The notes below the pieces were generated by a model. That model searched no databases. It was not told the DNA's origin and saw only the letters and a list, made by a program, of their open reading frames with translations. From NCBI GenBank assembly GCA_034411635.1, contig DAOUML010000328.1, positions 1 to 38,524 on the forward strand: a stretch of 38,524 nucleotides of DNA, in the 5' to 3' direction. This stretch comes from UBA8950 sp034411635 (lineage in GTDB: Bacteria > Chloroflexota > Anaerolineae > Anaerolineales > Villigracilaceae). Made by a program: the position numbers and the translations under genes. Below, piece by piece: positions 1 through 8,795 of the stretch; within the stretch, counting starts at the first letter, position 1; the number at the start of each line of letters is the position of its first letter.

Positions 1-578
1 GTTTTGCCCGCCCAATTACTCAGGCGGTGTTATGGGGTGGGTTGAATTCTTTGGAGGAAAAGATGGCGGGCGCTGGCGCACCCGGAGGGCTTCCGCTGAA
101 CTTTCGATTTTTTTGCTATTCTGGTGGTCGAGTAGGTGCTGCGCTTGCGCCGTATCGAGACCACAAACTGAATAAACAATTGGCTCCACCTCGCGATGGA
201 GAACCCTCATCCTCGTCACCCCGGCCAAAGCCGGGGCCATGCGCTGTCTTTTCCTGTTGAATGTTTGTGGGGCGGCCTCCTTTCGTTAAATCATGGCACA
301 TTATACCCGTTTTGAGCCTTTGTAACGACTCCGGGTAAAAGACAGCAATTCTGATTTTGACCTGGAACCGTCCCGAAGGTTTTCGCAAATCACATCAATT
401 GCGCCCTGAAAATCGCTCGGCTGAGCGCTCGCGACGAAGCCTTCGGGACGTTCATCCCGCAATTCTCAATATGGCTCCTGTACCGCGGGCTTTGCGCAGC
501 ACTTCGCAGCATGCGATTCGCCGCCTAAAGGCGACGCTGCCTGTTTAAGTATAGCGCAATTCCAGATTTGAAAAAGCG
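1..578. other. Non-coding, repeat-rich stretch
   Basis: No convincing gene is visible; the short open frames on both strands overlap each other and look like no known family. The stretch holds several inverted repeats. A hairpin with a perfect 7-bp CCCCGGC/GCCGGGG stem lies at 219-236. A GGTCGAGTA...TATCGAGACC element at about 122-162 is a diverged relative of two copies near 21.5 kb. An 11-bp perfect inverted repeat CGTCCCGAAGG/CCTTCGGGACG has its arms at 369-379 and 440-450, and the pairing continues imperfectly inward. It may be a boundary or decayed region downstream of the pilus block. Confidence 0.6.
122..162. repeat. Dispersed palindromic repeat GGTCGAGTA...TATCGAGACC (diverged copy)
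   Basis: The ends GGTGGTCGAGTA and GTATCGAGACCAC form an imperfect palindrome around a GC-rich centre. The same ends occur twice in the intergenic region at 21507-21546 and 21584-21625 with a different centre. The repetition within one window suggests a REP-like dispersed element. Confidence 0.5.
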
Positions 579-604
579 AAAGCCCCGGAATTTTCCGGGG
601 CTTT
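579..604 (-). terminator. Hairpin terminator of the Tad block
   Basis: The sequence AAAGCCCCGGAA is followed directly by its complement TTCCGGGGCTTT, giving a strong GC hairpin about 20 bases past the stop codon of the last pilus gene. Read on the minus strand it is followed by CTTTCGCTTTTTC, a broken T-rich tail, so intrinsic termination is plausible though not textbook. Confidence 0.6.
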
Positions 605-624
605 GTTGTGATGATGGGTTTTGG

Positions 625-3204
625 TTAGCCGTCCAGGTGCGGGGTGCGGGTGGGCGGCAGGGTGGTTGGGGTGCGCGAGGGCGTTAGGGTTGGGGTGCGG
701 GTGCTTGTTTGGGTGGGCGTGAGCGTTCGCGTGGGCGTAAAGGTGCGGGTTGCGGTGGGTGAAGGGGTGAAGGTGCGCGTAGGCGTTTGCGAAGGCGTTG
801 GGGTCAGGGTGCGGGTTGGGGTTTGGGTGTTTGTGCGCGTAAAGGTGGGGGTGCGTGTTGCGGTGGGCGTAAAGGTTCGCGAAGGCGTGAAGGTTTGCGA
901 AGGCGTAAAGGTTCGCGAAGGCGTGAAGGTGTTCGTGCGGGTAAAGGTAGGCGTGCGGGTAAAGGTGGGCGTAAAAGTGCGCGAAGGCGTGAAGGTGCGC
1001 GAAGGCGTAAAAGTTTGCGAAGGGGTGAAAGTGCGCGAAGGCGTGAAGGTACGCGAAGGCGTGAAAGTGGCTGTGAAGGTGCGCGAGGCCGTTGGCGTTC
1101 GCGTTGCGGTGCGGGTTGGGGTAAAGGTGCGGGTTGGCGTAGAGGTTGGAACGTCATCAGGGTTGAAACTGAAACGGATGCGAACCCAATAAGCGCTGTC
1201 ATGATAGACAACATCGTCTCCCCATGACAGGTTTTGCGGCTCCCAATTGCGCGGATAGTCGCGTTCCACGCGCACCAGCAGGGTATAAAGGCCTTCGATA
1301 CGAGAGTTGTAATGCCCCCAGTCCATCATGGCGCATTGACCGTTGGCGCTATCATACCAGTAGGGGCAGTACTTTCTACTCCAGGCATCGACTGCGCTGC
1401 GCAGAATCACGCCATCGGGACGAATGAGTCTCATTCGGGCGTACCGCACATTGCACATCTGGCTCAAATCAGCCGGCGGGCCGTCGGGACAGGCATCGGG
1501 ATCCCAGGCGATGGCCTCGAAGCGGGTATCTTCCAGTCCATTGAGTACCTGTCCATCGACGGATGGATGCACCCACTCGATTTGCATTTTTTGCGGTTCG
1601 GTAAAGTAGAAAGTACGCTCGATGGTTTCGCTCTGGATGTTGGTATCATGACCGGCGCGGGCGCGGGCGCGCAGGGTGTAGGTTTGGCCCAGTACGCTGC
1701 CACGGGCGTTCCACTGACTCCACGACATCCAATCACAAGAACCGCCAAAGGTGCAGTAAGGCCGACTGCTTCTTCCCTGATTGGTGTAATTGCTGCCGCC
1801 GCCGCTTGGCACATACATATCAAAGATGACGTTGTTGATATTGCATTTTTCGCTGCCAGTTGGCAACCCATCCGGGCAGACGTTGGGGTCCCAGGCGATG
1901 GCTTCAAAGCGGGTATCCTCGCGTCCGGCCGGCAGGTGACTGATGGCATAGTTGTCGGTGGGCGGGTGCACCCACTCGATTCGCAGCGGTATGCGCGCAA
2001 GCGGCTCTGGAATGATAAAAGTGGTTTCGACCCAGGATGTCCAGGTGGTGTCTCCTGTGATTCTGTTTGCGCGCACGCGCATACGGTAGGTGCCGGGGGT
2101 CAGGTTATTGAAGCCGCTCCAGGCACCGGCTGTGTAGCAGGGGTCATCGCCGCCGAACACGCAGTAGCCGCGAGCGCTTTCGGTGCGATTCAGGATTCTA
2201 TTGCCGCTAGGATAAGTTCCATTCGTTGCCTGGCGATGGATTTCAAAATTTAATTGATTGACATTACACTTTTCACTTAAATTGTCGCTTGGCAGTCCGT
2301 CCGGGCAGATGTCGGGGTCGTAGCCGATGGCTTCAAAGCGGGTTTGCTCTACATTTTCTACGATAAGCGGGTTTTCTTCAGGATTGACCCAGCGCACCAC
2401 CAAGGGTTGCGGGGTGTTGGTGGGGGTGGGGGTGAAGGTGGGGGTGGGGGTGAAGGTGGGCGTTTCGGTGGTGGTGTTGGTGGGGGTGAGGGTTTCGGTG
2501 GGGGTATTGGAGGGGGTAATGGTGGGCAGGTTGGGTTGGGGGGGCAGTTCAAGCACGCGCGAAACGCGGAAGCGTTCGACCGTGCCGGCGCGGTGCGAGG
2601 CCAGGTGGTAGTATTCCCAGGCAACGTTGATGAAGGGCGTCAGGAAGGGGTGGTTGTAATCGAGCATGACGATCACGGCATCGCCGGGTAGCCCGGCGTC
2701 AGGGCTGAATACGCCGTCAATGGTACAGTTGCCGTAGTCGTCATTGGTCATGCCGCCGGTGCGCGGATAGCGCGGCAGGCGGTTATCGCGGCTCGAACAC
2801 AGGGTCATGTTGATGTGGCCGGAGGCTGTCCAGGGCTGGGATTCGTCAAACACCAGGCCAATTCGGTAGCCATCGGCCAGATTGTGAATCGATTGCATGC
2901 GCAAGGGCATGACGCAGTTGTCGTAGGCAGTTTTGGCGGCTTCGGTGGAGCCGCGCAGGTGTTCGCAACTACCCAGATTTTCGTCGTATTGGTTGGTAAT
3001 CGCATAGCGAATGGCCTGGCGGGTGACGTTTTGGACCGTAAGCCAAGCACCCATTAACAGCGAGAAATCAATCACGCCAAAAACAACCGTCAGGAAGATG
3101 GGCAGGGAGAGCGCGAATTCAACCGCTGCTTGCGATTTGCTCCCTTTTTGCAGGATTTTGCCCGGAGCCGGGCTGCGCGGGAATTGGATGGGGATGGGGT
3201 TCAT
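625..3204 (-). CDS. TadE-like pilus/surface protein with three Ig-like repeats and a TPT stalk
   Basis: The N-terminus is TadE-like: a basic leader, then a single hydrophobic helix beginning QAAVEFALSLPIFLTVVFGV, the pattern of Tad pseudopilins. Three related modules of roughly 100 residues follow. Each carries an (R/E)W(V)xP start, RFEAI..DP..CPDG.P and a later CN, and reads like a beta-sandwich with a conserved Cys pair. A Thr/Pro linker lies before the first module, and the last ~150 residues are almost pure (T/S)(P/R/F)T repeats ending in LPPTRTPHLDG. I infer a long extracellular stalk. It is far longer than ordinary TadE proteins (about 150-200 residues). An upstream TTG (3222) is possible, but the ATG at 3204 has AGAGG about 9 bases before it. 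It is the last gene of the block, 23 bases after tadG. Confidence 0.8.
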   Translation of the reverse strand: MNPIPIQFPRSPAPGKILQKGSKSQAAVEFALSLPIFLTVVFGVIDFSLLMGAWLTVQNVTRQAIRYAITNQYDENLGSCEHLRGSTEAAKTAYDNCVMPLRMQSIHNLADGYRIGLVFDESQPWTASGHINMTLCSSRDNRLPRYPRTGGMTNDDYGNCTIDGVFSPDAGLPGDAVIVMLDYNHPFLTPFINVAWEYYHLASHRAGTVERFRVSRVLELPPQPNLPTITPSNTPTETLTPTNTTTETPTFTPTPTFTPTPTNTPQPLVVRWVNPEENPLIVENVEQTRFEAIGYDPDICPDGLPSDNLSEKCNVNQLNFEIHRQATNGTYPSGNRILNRTESARGYCVFGGDDPCYTAGAWSGFNNLTPGTYRMRVRANRITGDTTWTSWVETTFIIPEPLARIPLRIEWVHPPTDNYAISHLPAGREDTRFEAIAWDPNVCPDGLPTGSEKCNINNVIFDMYVPSGGGSNYTNQGRSSRPYCTFGGSCDWMSWSQWNARGSVLGQTYTLRARARAGHDTNIQSETIERTFYFTEPQKMQIEWVHPSVDGQVLNGLEDTRFEAIAWDPDACPDGPPADLSQMCNVRYARMRLIRPDGVILRSAVDAWSRKYCPYWYDSANGQCAMMDWGHYNSRIEGLYTLLVRVERDYPRNWEPQNLSWGDDVVYHDSAYWVRIRFSFNPDDVPTSTPTRTFTPTRTATRTPTASRTFTATFTPSRTFTPSRTFTPSQTFTPSRTFTPSRTFTPTFTRTPTFTRTNTFTPSRTFTPSQTFTPSRTFTPTATRTPTFTRTNTQTPTRTLTPTPSQTPTRTFTPSPTATRTFTPTRTLTPTQTSTRTPTLTPSRTPTTLPPTRTPHLDG

Positions 3205-3227
3205 AAGATTCTGCCTCTTCAATCTTG

Positions 3228-4658
3228 CTAACGGGTAATTCGGGTGGCGATATTGTTGGCGATTTTCAGAAAAATGTCGCGTAATTCATCGCCGGTAGGG
3301 GCAACGTAATAAATGCCGCGCGGCGGAGCCTGGTAGTCGGGATGCCCGGTTGGGGCAATCACATAGTTCATCAATTCCAATGCCGTGGGATTGGCAACGC
3401 CAGGGCCCAGACCAATGCCAAAAGTGTACACTTCCATGCCATACAGAAAATCAGACATATCAAAAGCGTAATCGACCGGGTCATATTGGGTGGGGTTGGT
3501 ATCGGCGCGATAGCGCGTACCGGGCTTATTCAGACGGCAAGTGGGCGGGTTGGGGCAGAACGGGTCGCCTGAACTCGAATAACCGTTGTTGGCGGTACCA
3601 TCGGCCAACACAACGACAACCCAAAGAGATTCGTCACGGCTGGCGGCGCCGCCCAGCAGGTTGCCGGCCAGGGCCAGTCCAGCGCCCATATTGGTCGAGT
3701 TACAGTGGGCATCATCAATTGTATTCCCACTCAGTACGCTTTGCGGACATTCAACGCGGATATACGGCCAGCCGCTCACGTCTGCATCGGTGGGCGGGGT
3801 GCTCCAGCGCGAGCCGTCTGGCAGAAAGGTGCTGCCAGCGCTGGGCGGGTAAACTCGGCACAGGTTGTTGTTTTGAGCCACGGAGGTTACTGTTTCGCCG
3901 AGATAGGGACACGGCACGCCAGAGAATACTTTTAGACCGTCGATGGTTTCAAGGATGAAAGCCTTGTCGTTGCTCAAAGAAGCATGGCCTCGAGCGGCCA
4001 GGGCATCGGTTGCAAAGCGGTCAAAGGTGACAATGCCTACCCGGTCATACGGGAAGAATAACTGATCAACAAATTCTTTGGCCGCGGATTTAAGTTGTTC
4101 AAAGGGTTCACAGCGGTTTAACTCGCTGCACAGCCACGGATCAGCCAGGCTGGTGCCGGCATTATCGCGGTTCATTGATTCAGAGACATCAATGACCAGA
4201 ATAACATCAATGGTGGCCGCTTCTGATTCGGCTTCTGCCGAGATTGGGAAAGTGTTGAACCCCAACACGCTCATAAAAAAGGTTGGCACTTGTGAGGTGG
4301 CGGTTACCGCAACCAATTTTCGCTCAACACAATCGGGATCGCTACCATCACAAACGCATATACTTGAGTCGTTATCGCAGGTGCGCACGCTCACGCTGGG
4401 GTCATAGACATCGTTCAGTTGCAGGAAGATGATGGCCGAGGCTTCCAGGCTTTCTATGGTGTAGCCTTCTTTAATCTGGTTGGATGCGTTCAGGGCGGCG
4501 GCATCGACGGCCCGGCGCAGGCGGGCATAACTGACATAGGCATAGCCAACATCCAGCGCCAGGCCCATGACAGCGATGATGACCAACAGCATTAAAGCAT
4601 ACATGACCAGAATCTGGCCTTTGCTCTTTTTTTGTGGGTTAAGAATTTGTTGTATCAT
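3228..4658 (-). CDS. TadG-like protein with von Willebrand factor A domain
   Basis: Residues 1-40 contain the TadE/TadG-like segment GQILVMYALMLLVIIAVMGLALDVG, followed by a Flp-pilus TadG-type helical region with RLRRAVDAAAL. A vWA domain starts near residue 150: the MIDAS motif DVSES is at 157-161 after a hydrophobic strand (DVILVI), and downstream segments such as GLALAGNLL and VVVVLADGTANN fit the later metal-contacting positions. Such proteins are membrane anchored and act outside the cell as minor pilus components or adhesins. Several Cys pairs suggest disulfides. It lies 14 bases after the upstream tadE and shares its strand. Family assignment is firm; the ligand is unknown. Confidence 0.88.
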   Translation of the reverse strand: MIQQILNPQKKSKGQILVMYALMLLVIIAVMGLALDVGYAYVSYARLRRAVDAAALNASNQIKEGYTIESLEASAIIFLQLNDVYDPSVSVRTCDNDSSICVCDGSDPDCVERKLVAVTATSQVPTFFMSVLGFNTFPISAEAESEAATIDVILVIDVSESMNRDNAGTSLADPWLCSELNRCEPFEQLKSAAKEFVDQLFFPYDRVGIVTFDRFATDALAARGHASLSNDKAFILETIDGLKVFSGVPCPYLGETVTSVAQNNNLCRVYPPSAGSTFLPDGSRWSTPPTDADVSGWPYIRVECPQSVLSGNTIDDAHCNSTNMGAGLALAGNLLGGAASRDESLWVVVVLADGTANNGYSSSGDPFCPNPPTCRLNKPGTRYRADTNPTQYDPVDYAFDMSDFLYGMEVYTFGIGLGPGVANPTALELMNYVIAPTGHPDYQAPPRGIYYVAPTGDELRDIFLKIANNIATRITR

Positions 4659-4672
4659 AAAGTTTTACCAGT

Positions 4673-5332
4673 TCAGGGGGATAAAGGCGGCTTGGTGGGT
4701 TCTGCCGCCGAAAGCGGCATGATCGAGTAGGCGTGCAGTTCGATGGGCCCTGTCCAACCTTGCAGAAGGTTAAGAATCTGGTTGTAATGATAAAAAACTT
4801 CAATCAAGACAGCGCCGGTATTCGGCGCTCCGTCGGGGTAAGCCGATGGGTCCAGGGCTAGTTTGGCTGCAATATCTGCATTGCTAAAGAGCGAAGTACG
4901 ATTGCCGTAGAGTCGCCAGCCGTCGCTGCCTTCGCCGGTATCATTAAATCGTTTCACTGTTCCGCCAGAAAAACTGAAAACGGAAATAATCAAATCGTCG
5001 CCGATGGAGGAGTCAAGCGAGAGCGGGTTAATGCTGCCTAAAATCGGGTTGGTGCCTACCACGCCACCATTCAGCAAAATGGAGATGCGCTCGAGAAAAT
5101 CGGGGCGCACGCGAAAATCGCCAATGGCGGGGTTGGCGAATGGTTCGCCTTTGCTGGCAACGCGGGCTACTTCGCGGGTGCCCTCTACCAGCGTAATGTA
5201 CTGGTTGAGCATGTAGCCAAATTCCACCACGCCAACTAACATGAAAATTAGCAAGGACAAAATAACGGCCAGTTCCATTAAACTTTGACCGCGTTGTTGT
5301 TTATGCCTGGGTTGGTTGGGTTTGGTTTGCAT
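4673..5332 (-). CDS. TadE family pilus assembly protein
   Basis: This 219-residue protein starts with a basic stretch (KPNQPRHKQQRGQS) followed by LMELAVILSLLIFMLVGVVEFGYML, a classic TadE single-pass segment with the Glu typical of pseudopilins. The remaining ~180 residues are polar and extracytoplasmic. TadE proteins are minor pseudopilins of the Tad/Flp secretion apparatus and are cleaved by the A24 peptidase, which is encoded just upstream here. AAAGGT precedes the ATG by 6 bases. It is the first gene of a three-gene run with tadG and the stalked TadE; the separation from the peptidase gene is 184 bases. Confidence 0.85.
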   Translation of the reverse strand: MQTKPNQPRHKQQRGQSLMELAVILSLLIFMLVGVVEFGYMLNQYITLVEGTREVARVASKGEPFANPAIGDFRVRPDFLERISILLNGGVVGTNPILGSINPLSLDSSIGDDLIISVFSFSGGTVKRFNDTGEGSDGWRLYGNRTSLFSNADIAAKLALDPSAYPDGAPNTGAVLIEVFYHYNQILNLLQGWTGPIELHAYSIMPLSAAEPTKPPLSP

Positions 5333-5471
5333 GGCTTTACCTTTGAAAAATAAAATACCTACATTAAGAGTACACCAAAAAAATATTTATACAATCACTC
5401 TTTCTTCCTAATCAGGTTTGAAAAGGGCCGATAGGCAAAATCCATTTTTGTAACGCAACTGACTACCGTAG

Positions 5472-5489
5472 CGCGACTTTTAAGTCGCG
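5472..5489. repeat. Perfect palindromic hairpin CGCGACTT/AAGTCGCG
   Basis: Two 8-bp arms are separated by TT in the 184-base gap between the prepilin peptidase and tadE. There is no T-run on the minus strand, so it is an mRNA hairpin or a short dispersed repeat rather than a clear intrinsic terminator. The rest of the gap (5333-5460) is AT-rich and probably holds the tadE promoter, but I cannot pin it down. Confidence 0.45.
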
Positions 5490-5516
5490 TTTGGAAAGAT
5501 AGTTGAGAATTTGCTT

Positions 5517-6284
5517 TCAGGCACCAAAAAAGAATCGCAAAACCGATTCGCGGAAAAAGAGCATTAAGGCTGCGCCGGTTAGCAGAAAAGGCCCGTAAGC
5601 GGTAAAGACGTTCATCGGGTCGTAGCGGCGCAAGAGCGAGAGAACCACAATAATGACCAGGCTAAACAATCCGCCGAGCAAGACGCCAATCAGCAGGGTC
5701 AGCAGGATGTTGGGAAAGCCGACCAGCAAGCCCAAAACCGCCGAAATGGTGACATCGCCAAAGCCCAGGGCTTCCTCGTCGTCATTCTGTCCAAGTTTTT
5801 TGGCGCGGTATTTGGCAAACTGAATGCCAATGGCATAAAAAAGAAACATCACGCCGCCGCCTACCAAGCCGCCCAGCAAGGTGCTTTGCCAGCCGTTCAG
5901 AAAAAAGCCAATCGGAACGAAGAGAATCGCCCCGGCCAGGCTGACAACATGCAAAATTAAACGATGCTCAAGATCGATGACTGCGACGATGGCAAAGTAG
6001 GTTAGAATCACCAGCGCCAACGAGAAGCCAATGGTTGAGGGCGATTGCCAAAGCGCCCAAGCCACCAACGCCCCGCCCAAAAGGACGAGATACGAGCGCA
6101 GCGAGCGTTTCGCGCCACAAACCCGGCAGGGCGTAAAAGTAAGGTAGTTGAGCAGATTGAAGGCCGAAGCGCAGTTTGGGCAACGATGAGCAGCCAGTTT
6201 GCGTTGAATTGGCAATACATCGGCCAGGTAGTTTACCAGCGCGGCGCACAGGAGTCCGAGTAGAATAATTAATAAAATATTCAT
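5517..6284 (-). CDS. Prepilin peptidase (A24 family, TadV/PilD type)
   Basis: The protein is a polytopic membrane aspartyl protease that cleaves type IV/Tad prepilin leaders. Counting from the chosen Met, it has the zinc-finger-like pairs CPNC (35-38) and CRVC (53-56) of the PilD-type cytoplasmic loop. It also has both catalytic aspartates: D104 in VIDLEHR and D177 in GFGDVT. Seven or eight hydrophobic helices are evident. At 255 residues it is normal for the family, although the usual N-methyltransferase part is represented only by the short Cys-containing loop. I chose the Met at 6284 over the one at 6311: a perfect TATAAT (minus strand, 6296-6291) lies 6 bases before it, implying a leaderless transcript. 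It heads the Tad block and supplies its processing enzyme. Confidence 0.9.
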   Translation of the reverse strand: MNILLIILLGLLCAALVNYLADVLPIQRKLAAHRCPNCASAFNLLNYLTFTPCRVCGAKRSLRSYLVLLGGALVAWALWQSPSTIGFSLALVILTYFAIVAVIDLEHRLILHVVSLAGAILFVPIGFFLNGWQSTLLGGLVGGGVMFLFYAIGIQFAKYRAKKLGQNDDEEALGFGDVTISAVLGLLVGFPNILLTLLIGVLLGGLFSLVIIVVLSLLRRYDPMNVFTAYGPFLLTGAALMLFFRESVLRFFFGA

Positions 6285-6290
6285 CAGACC

Positions 6291-6296
6291 ATTATA
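6291..6296 (-). promoter_or_regulatory. -10 box TATAAT for a leaderless prepilin peptidase mRNA
   Basis: TATAAT on the minus strand is followed by six bases and then the ATG at 6284. No ribosome binding site can fit. The same TANAAT-N6-ATG arrangement occurs at cca, the MDR dehydrogenase gene and the plsC-like gene. Confidence 0.6.
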
Positions 6297-6393
6297 ACTG
6301 GTTTGAGCCAATCCTTACTATTATTATCGTCTTTTTTCAGCGCGTCAGATACGGCTTTTACCTTACAAACACATTACAAAACGGAGACCAATC

Positions 6394-7692
6394 ATGGAGA
6401 AATTTATTGTCGATGGCGGCGTTCCGCTTTCTGGCACCATCACGCCACAGGGCAACAAAAATGCCGCCCTGCCCCTCTTGGCCGCCTGCTTATTAACCGC
6501 TGAGCCGGTTACTTTGCGCAATATTCCCCAAATTCGGGATGTGCGCGATATGCGCAAACTGATCGAAAATTTGGGCGTGCAGGTGGAAGACCTCGACGCA
6601 ACCACCTGGCGGTTGACTGCCCGCGAACTTCGCCCGCTCAACCTCGACCCGGAGGTGTGCCGCCGCATTCGCGCCTCGATTCTGCTTGCCGCCCCGATGA
6701 TGGCGCGGGCGGGTGAGTTGCGCCTGCCGCCCCCCGGCGGCGATGTGATTGGCCGCCGCCGTTTGGATACGCACATTCAGGCTTTTCGCGCATTGGGGGC
6801 TGAATTCTCGTTCGACCGGGCCAACTTGCTGTTTGAGTTTCGCGCCCCGCGGGAAGGGTTGCGCGGCGCAGCCATGCTATTAGATGAAGCCTCGGTGTTA
6901 GGCACTGAGAATGCCATTATGGCGGCAGTTTTAGCCAAAGGCACCACGGTGATCAGCAATGCCGCGTCTGAACCGCATGTTCAGCAGGTTTGCAATTTGC
7001 TCAATACCCTGGGGGCGCAAATTTCAGGCATTGGTTCAAACACGCTTACCATTCAGGGCGTTGCGCATCTACACGGCGGCGAATTTACCGTAGGTCCCGA
7101 TTACCTCGAGGTGATCAGTTTTGTCGGCGCGGCGGTGGTTACGCGCGGCAGTATTCGGGTGCGCAATGCCGGCACCGAATATCTGGGCATGATTCGGATG
7201 GTTTTTAACCGCATGGGCGTCGATTGGCAGGTCGAGGGAGATGACATCATCGTCCCGGCCCAGCAGCGTCTGGTCATTGAACCCGATTTGGGCAACGCCA
7301 TCCCCGAAATCAAGACCAATATCTGGCCGGCTTTTCCTACAGATTTGATGAGCATCGCCATTGCGGTAGCCACCCAGGCCCAGGGCAGCATTCTCTTCCA
7401 TGATTGGATGTACCCCAGCCGCATGTTTTTTATTGATAAACTGGTCGGCATGGGCGCGCAAATTGTTTTGTGCGACCCGCACCGCTGCATTGTCACTGGC
7501 CCCACGCCTTTGTTCGGTGAAAAAGTCGAAAGTCCTGACATTCGGGCCGGGATGACCCTCGTCCTGGCGGCGCTGGCCGCCCAGGGCCGTTCTGTCATCC
7601 GCAACATCAGCCAGATCGACCGGGGCTACGAGCGGGTGGAAGAAAAACTACGCGCGCTCGGCGCAAGGATTGAGCGTCAGCACGAGCAGTAG
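6394..7692 (+). CDS. murA: UDP-N-acetylglucosamine 1-carboxyvinyltransferase
   Basis: MurA catalyses the first committed step of peptidoglycan synthesis, transferring enolpyruvate from PEP to UDP-GlcNAc in the cytoplasm. The 432-residue length and the motifs QGNKNAALP (K22), the active-site loop and AFPTDLMS are those of the family. The loop that normally carries the catalytic Cys (PGGCAIG in E. coli) reads PPGGDVIGRR here, placing Asp at residue 117. This is the Cys-to-Asp form known from mycobacteria and chlamydiae, which is intrinsically insensitive to fosfomycin. GGAGA stands 6 bases before the ATG. A strong terminator follows the gene, so it appears monocistronic. Confidence 0.95.
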   Translation: MEKFIVDGGVPLSGTITPQGNKNAALPLLAACLLTAEPVTLRNIPQIRDVRDMRKLIENLGVQVEDLDATTWRLTARELRPLNLDPEVCRRIRASILLAAPMMARAGELRLPPPGGDVIGRRRLDTHIQAFRALGAEFSFDRANLLFEFRAPREGLRGAAMLLDEASVLGTENAIMAAVLAKGTTVISNAASEPHVQQVCNLLNTLGAQISGIGSNTLTIQGVAHLHGGEFTVGPDYLEVISFVGAAVVTRGSIRVRNAGTEYLGMIRMVFNRMGVDWQVEGDDIIVPAQQRLVIEPDLGNAIPEIKTNIWPAFPTDLMSIAIAVATQAQGSILFHDWMYPSRMFFIDKLVGMGAQIVLCDPHRCIVTGPTPLFGEKVESPDIRAGMTLVLAALAAQGRSVIRNISQIDRGYERVEEKLRALGARIERQHEQ

Positions 7693-7694
7693 AC

Positions 7695-7739
7695 AAAAGC
7701 AGGTGACGCCGCAAAAAAAGCGCGTCACCTGCTTTTTTT
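7695..7739 (+). terminator. Intrinsic terminator of murA
   Basis: AAAAGCAGGTGACGC and GCGTCACCTGC form an 11-bp perfect GC-rich stem (extended by A-T pairs) just after the murA stop, followed by seven T residues. On the opposite strand it ends in TTTTG, so it may also stop transcription from the convergent lipoprotein gene. Confidence 0.9.
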
Positions 7740-7756
7740 ATTGGGCAGTCTGTTTT

Positions 7757-8335
7757 TCACGGCCCGGCAATGTTCAGCCGGTTTTCTTCCCGAATAAAGA
7801 AGGTTGTCTTGTCATAATTGGCGATTCGCACTGTGCCAGAGTGCATTCTTTTCTCACCGACATAGATGACATAGTTATAAGTGCCAAAGGGCAAATCCCA
7901 GCGGTGCTGGCGGCCTTCAAATCGGAAGGTGTAATAATACGGCAGTTCGCCCTGCGCGGTAGTGCCCTGAAAGTTCAAGTAAATCGGGTTAATTTTGCTC
8001 TCGTTTTCAAACAAGACATACCCGCGATTGATACCATCTGGCAAACCGGCTGGGGCAAACTCACCATAGAGAATCTGGACGGTGGGGGTGATGGTTGGTT
8101 CCGGGCTGGGCGTCTCGGTGGGCGTCTCGCTTGGCACCGGGGTTTCGGTTGGGATGGGGGTTTCGGTGGCCGTGGCGGTGGCGGTTGGCATGGCGGTTAG
8201 CGTGCCAGCGACAATTTCCTGGGCCATCGCGCCGGCGGTGGCCTGAATATCCACCGTTGGCACAGGTTCTGCTGCCGGGGCGCAGGCCGCCAGTCCGAAG
8301 GTTAGCAAAAATATTGCATAAACAAATTTTTTCAT
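7757..8335 (-). CDS. Putative lipoprotein with Thr/Pro linker
   Basis: The start at 8335 gives a clean lipoprotein signal: MKKFVYAIFLLTFGLAAC, with LAAC as lipobox, and has GGAG 5 bases upstream; ten extra residues would be possible upstream but spoil the signal. After the Cys comes a linker of about 60 residues dominated by T(A/E)TP and PTET repeats, the exported-protein spacer typical of Chloroflexota. The C-terminal ~100 residues (from LYGEFAPAG) are rich in aromatic residues and beta-strand-like segments such as YYYTFRFEG and YNYVIYVGEKR. I do not recognise this domain. It is probably a membrane-anchored surface protein of unknown function, and it stands alone between murA and the thioredoxin gene. 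Confidence 0.75.
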   Translation of the reverse strand: MKKFVYAIFLLTFGLAACAPAAEPVPTVDIQATAGAMAQEIVAGTLTAMPTATATATETPIPTETPVPSETPTETPSPEPTITPTVQILYGEFAPAGLPDGINRGYVLFENESKINPIYLNFQGTTAQGELPYYYTFRFEGRQHRWDLPFGTYNYVIYVGEKRMHSGTVRIANYDKTTFFIREENRLNIAGP

Positions 8336-8424
8336 TTTTCTCCTAAACTGCATATCCAAAAACACAACAAAACTGCCACAATCTATTGCAGATGGCGGCA
8401 GTTTTGTTTGATTTCAAATGGATG

Positions 8425-8769
8425 TTACTTCTGACCGGCCACTTCCAAAAACTGGTTCACGGCTTCACGCAACATGCGCTCAGGCAACGCGCCCACCTGA
8501 CGGTGAATTACTTTGCCGCCCGCCATGAACAGCATGGTGGGAATGCCCTGCACCCCATACTGCCCCGCCCATTGCGGGTTTTCGTCGGTGTTTACTTTGG
8601 CAATCAGCACTTTGCCGGCAAATTCGGCGGCCAGTTTGTCCAAAATCGGGGCCACCATTTTACATGGGCCGCACCAGGGGGCCCAAAAATCGACCACCAC
8701 CGGCAGGGACGATTGCAAAACCATTTTTTCAAAAGCCGAATCGGTGACATGAATGGGTTCAGTGTGCAT
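8425..8769 (-). CDS. trxA: Thioredoxin
   Basis: Thioredoxin reduces disulfides in cytoplasmic proteins using its WCGPC pair. The motif VVDFWAPWCGPCKMVAPILDK and the later cis-Pro region GIPTMLF are intact. The chosen ATG at 8769 follows GGAGACCCTT (Shine-Dalgarno 5 bases upstream) and gives 114 residues, the usual size; longer versions reach into the upstream gene. It lies 26 bases after the OsmC gene on the same strand, so the two are probably co-transcribed as a small redox pair. Confidence 0.92.
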   Translation of the reverse strand: MHTEPIHVTDSAFEKMVLQSSLPVVVDFWAPWCGPCKMVAPILDKLAAEFAGKVLIAKVNTDENPQWAGQYGVQGIPTMLFMAGGKVIHRQVGALPERMLREAVNQFLEVAGQK

Positions 8770-8795
8770 AAGGGTCTCCATCAAGAATGATTGGG

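Noticed and set aside
357..548. 63-aa ORF in the first 600 bases
   Set aside because: Lies across an inverted repeat, no ribosome binding site, composition unlike the real genes.
644..1192. Plus-strand ORF rich in VRVGVRV
   Set aside because: It is the antisense image of the Thr/Pro stalk of the TadE-like gene.
1234..2253. 339-aa plus-strand ORF
   Set aside because: Antisense shadow of the Ig-like repeat part of the TadE-like gene; no family resemblance, no ribosome binding site.
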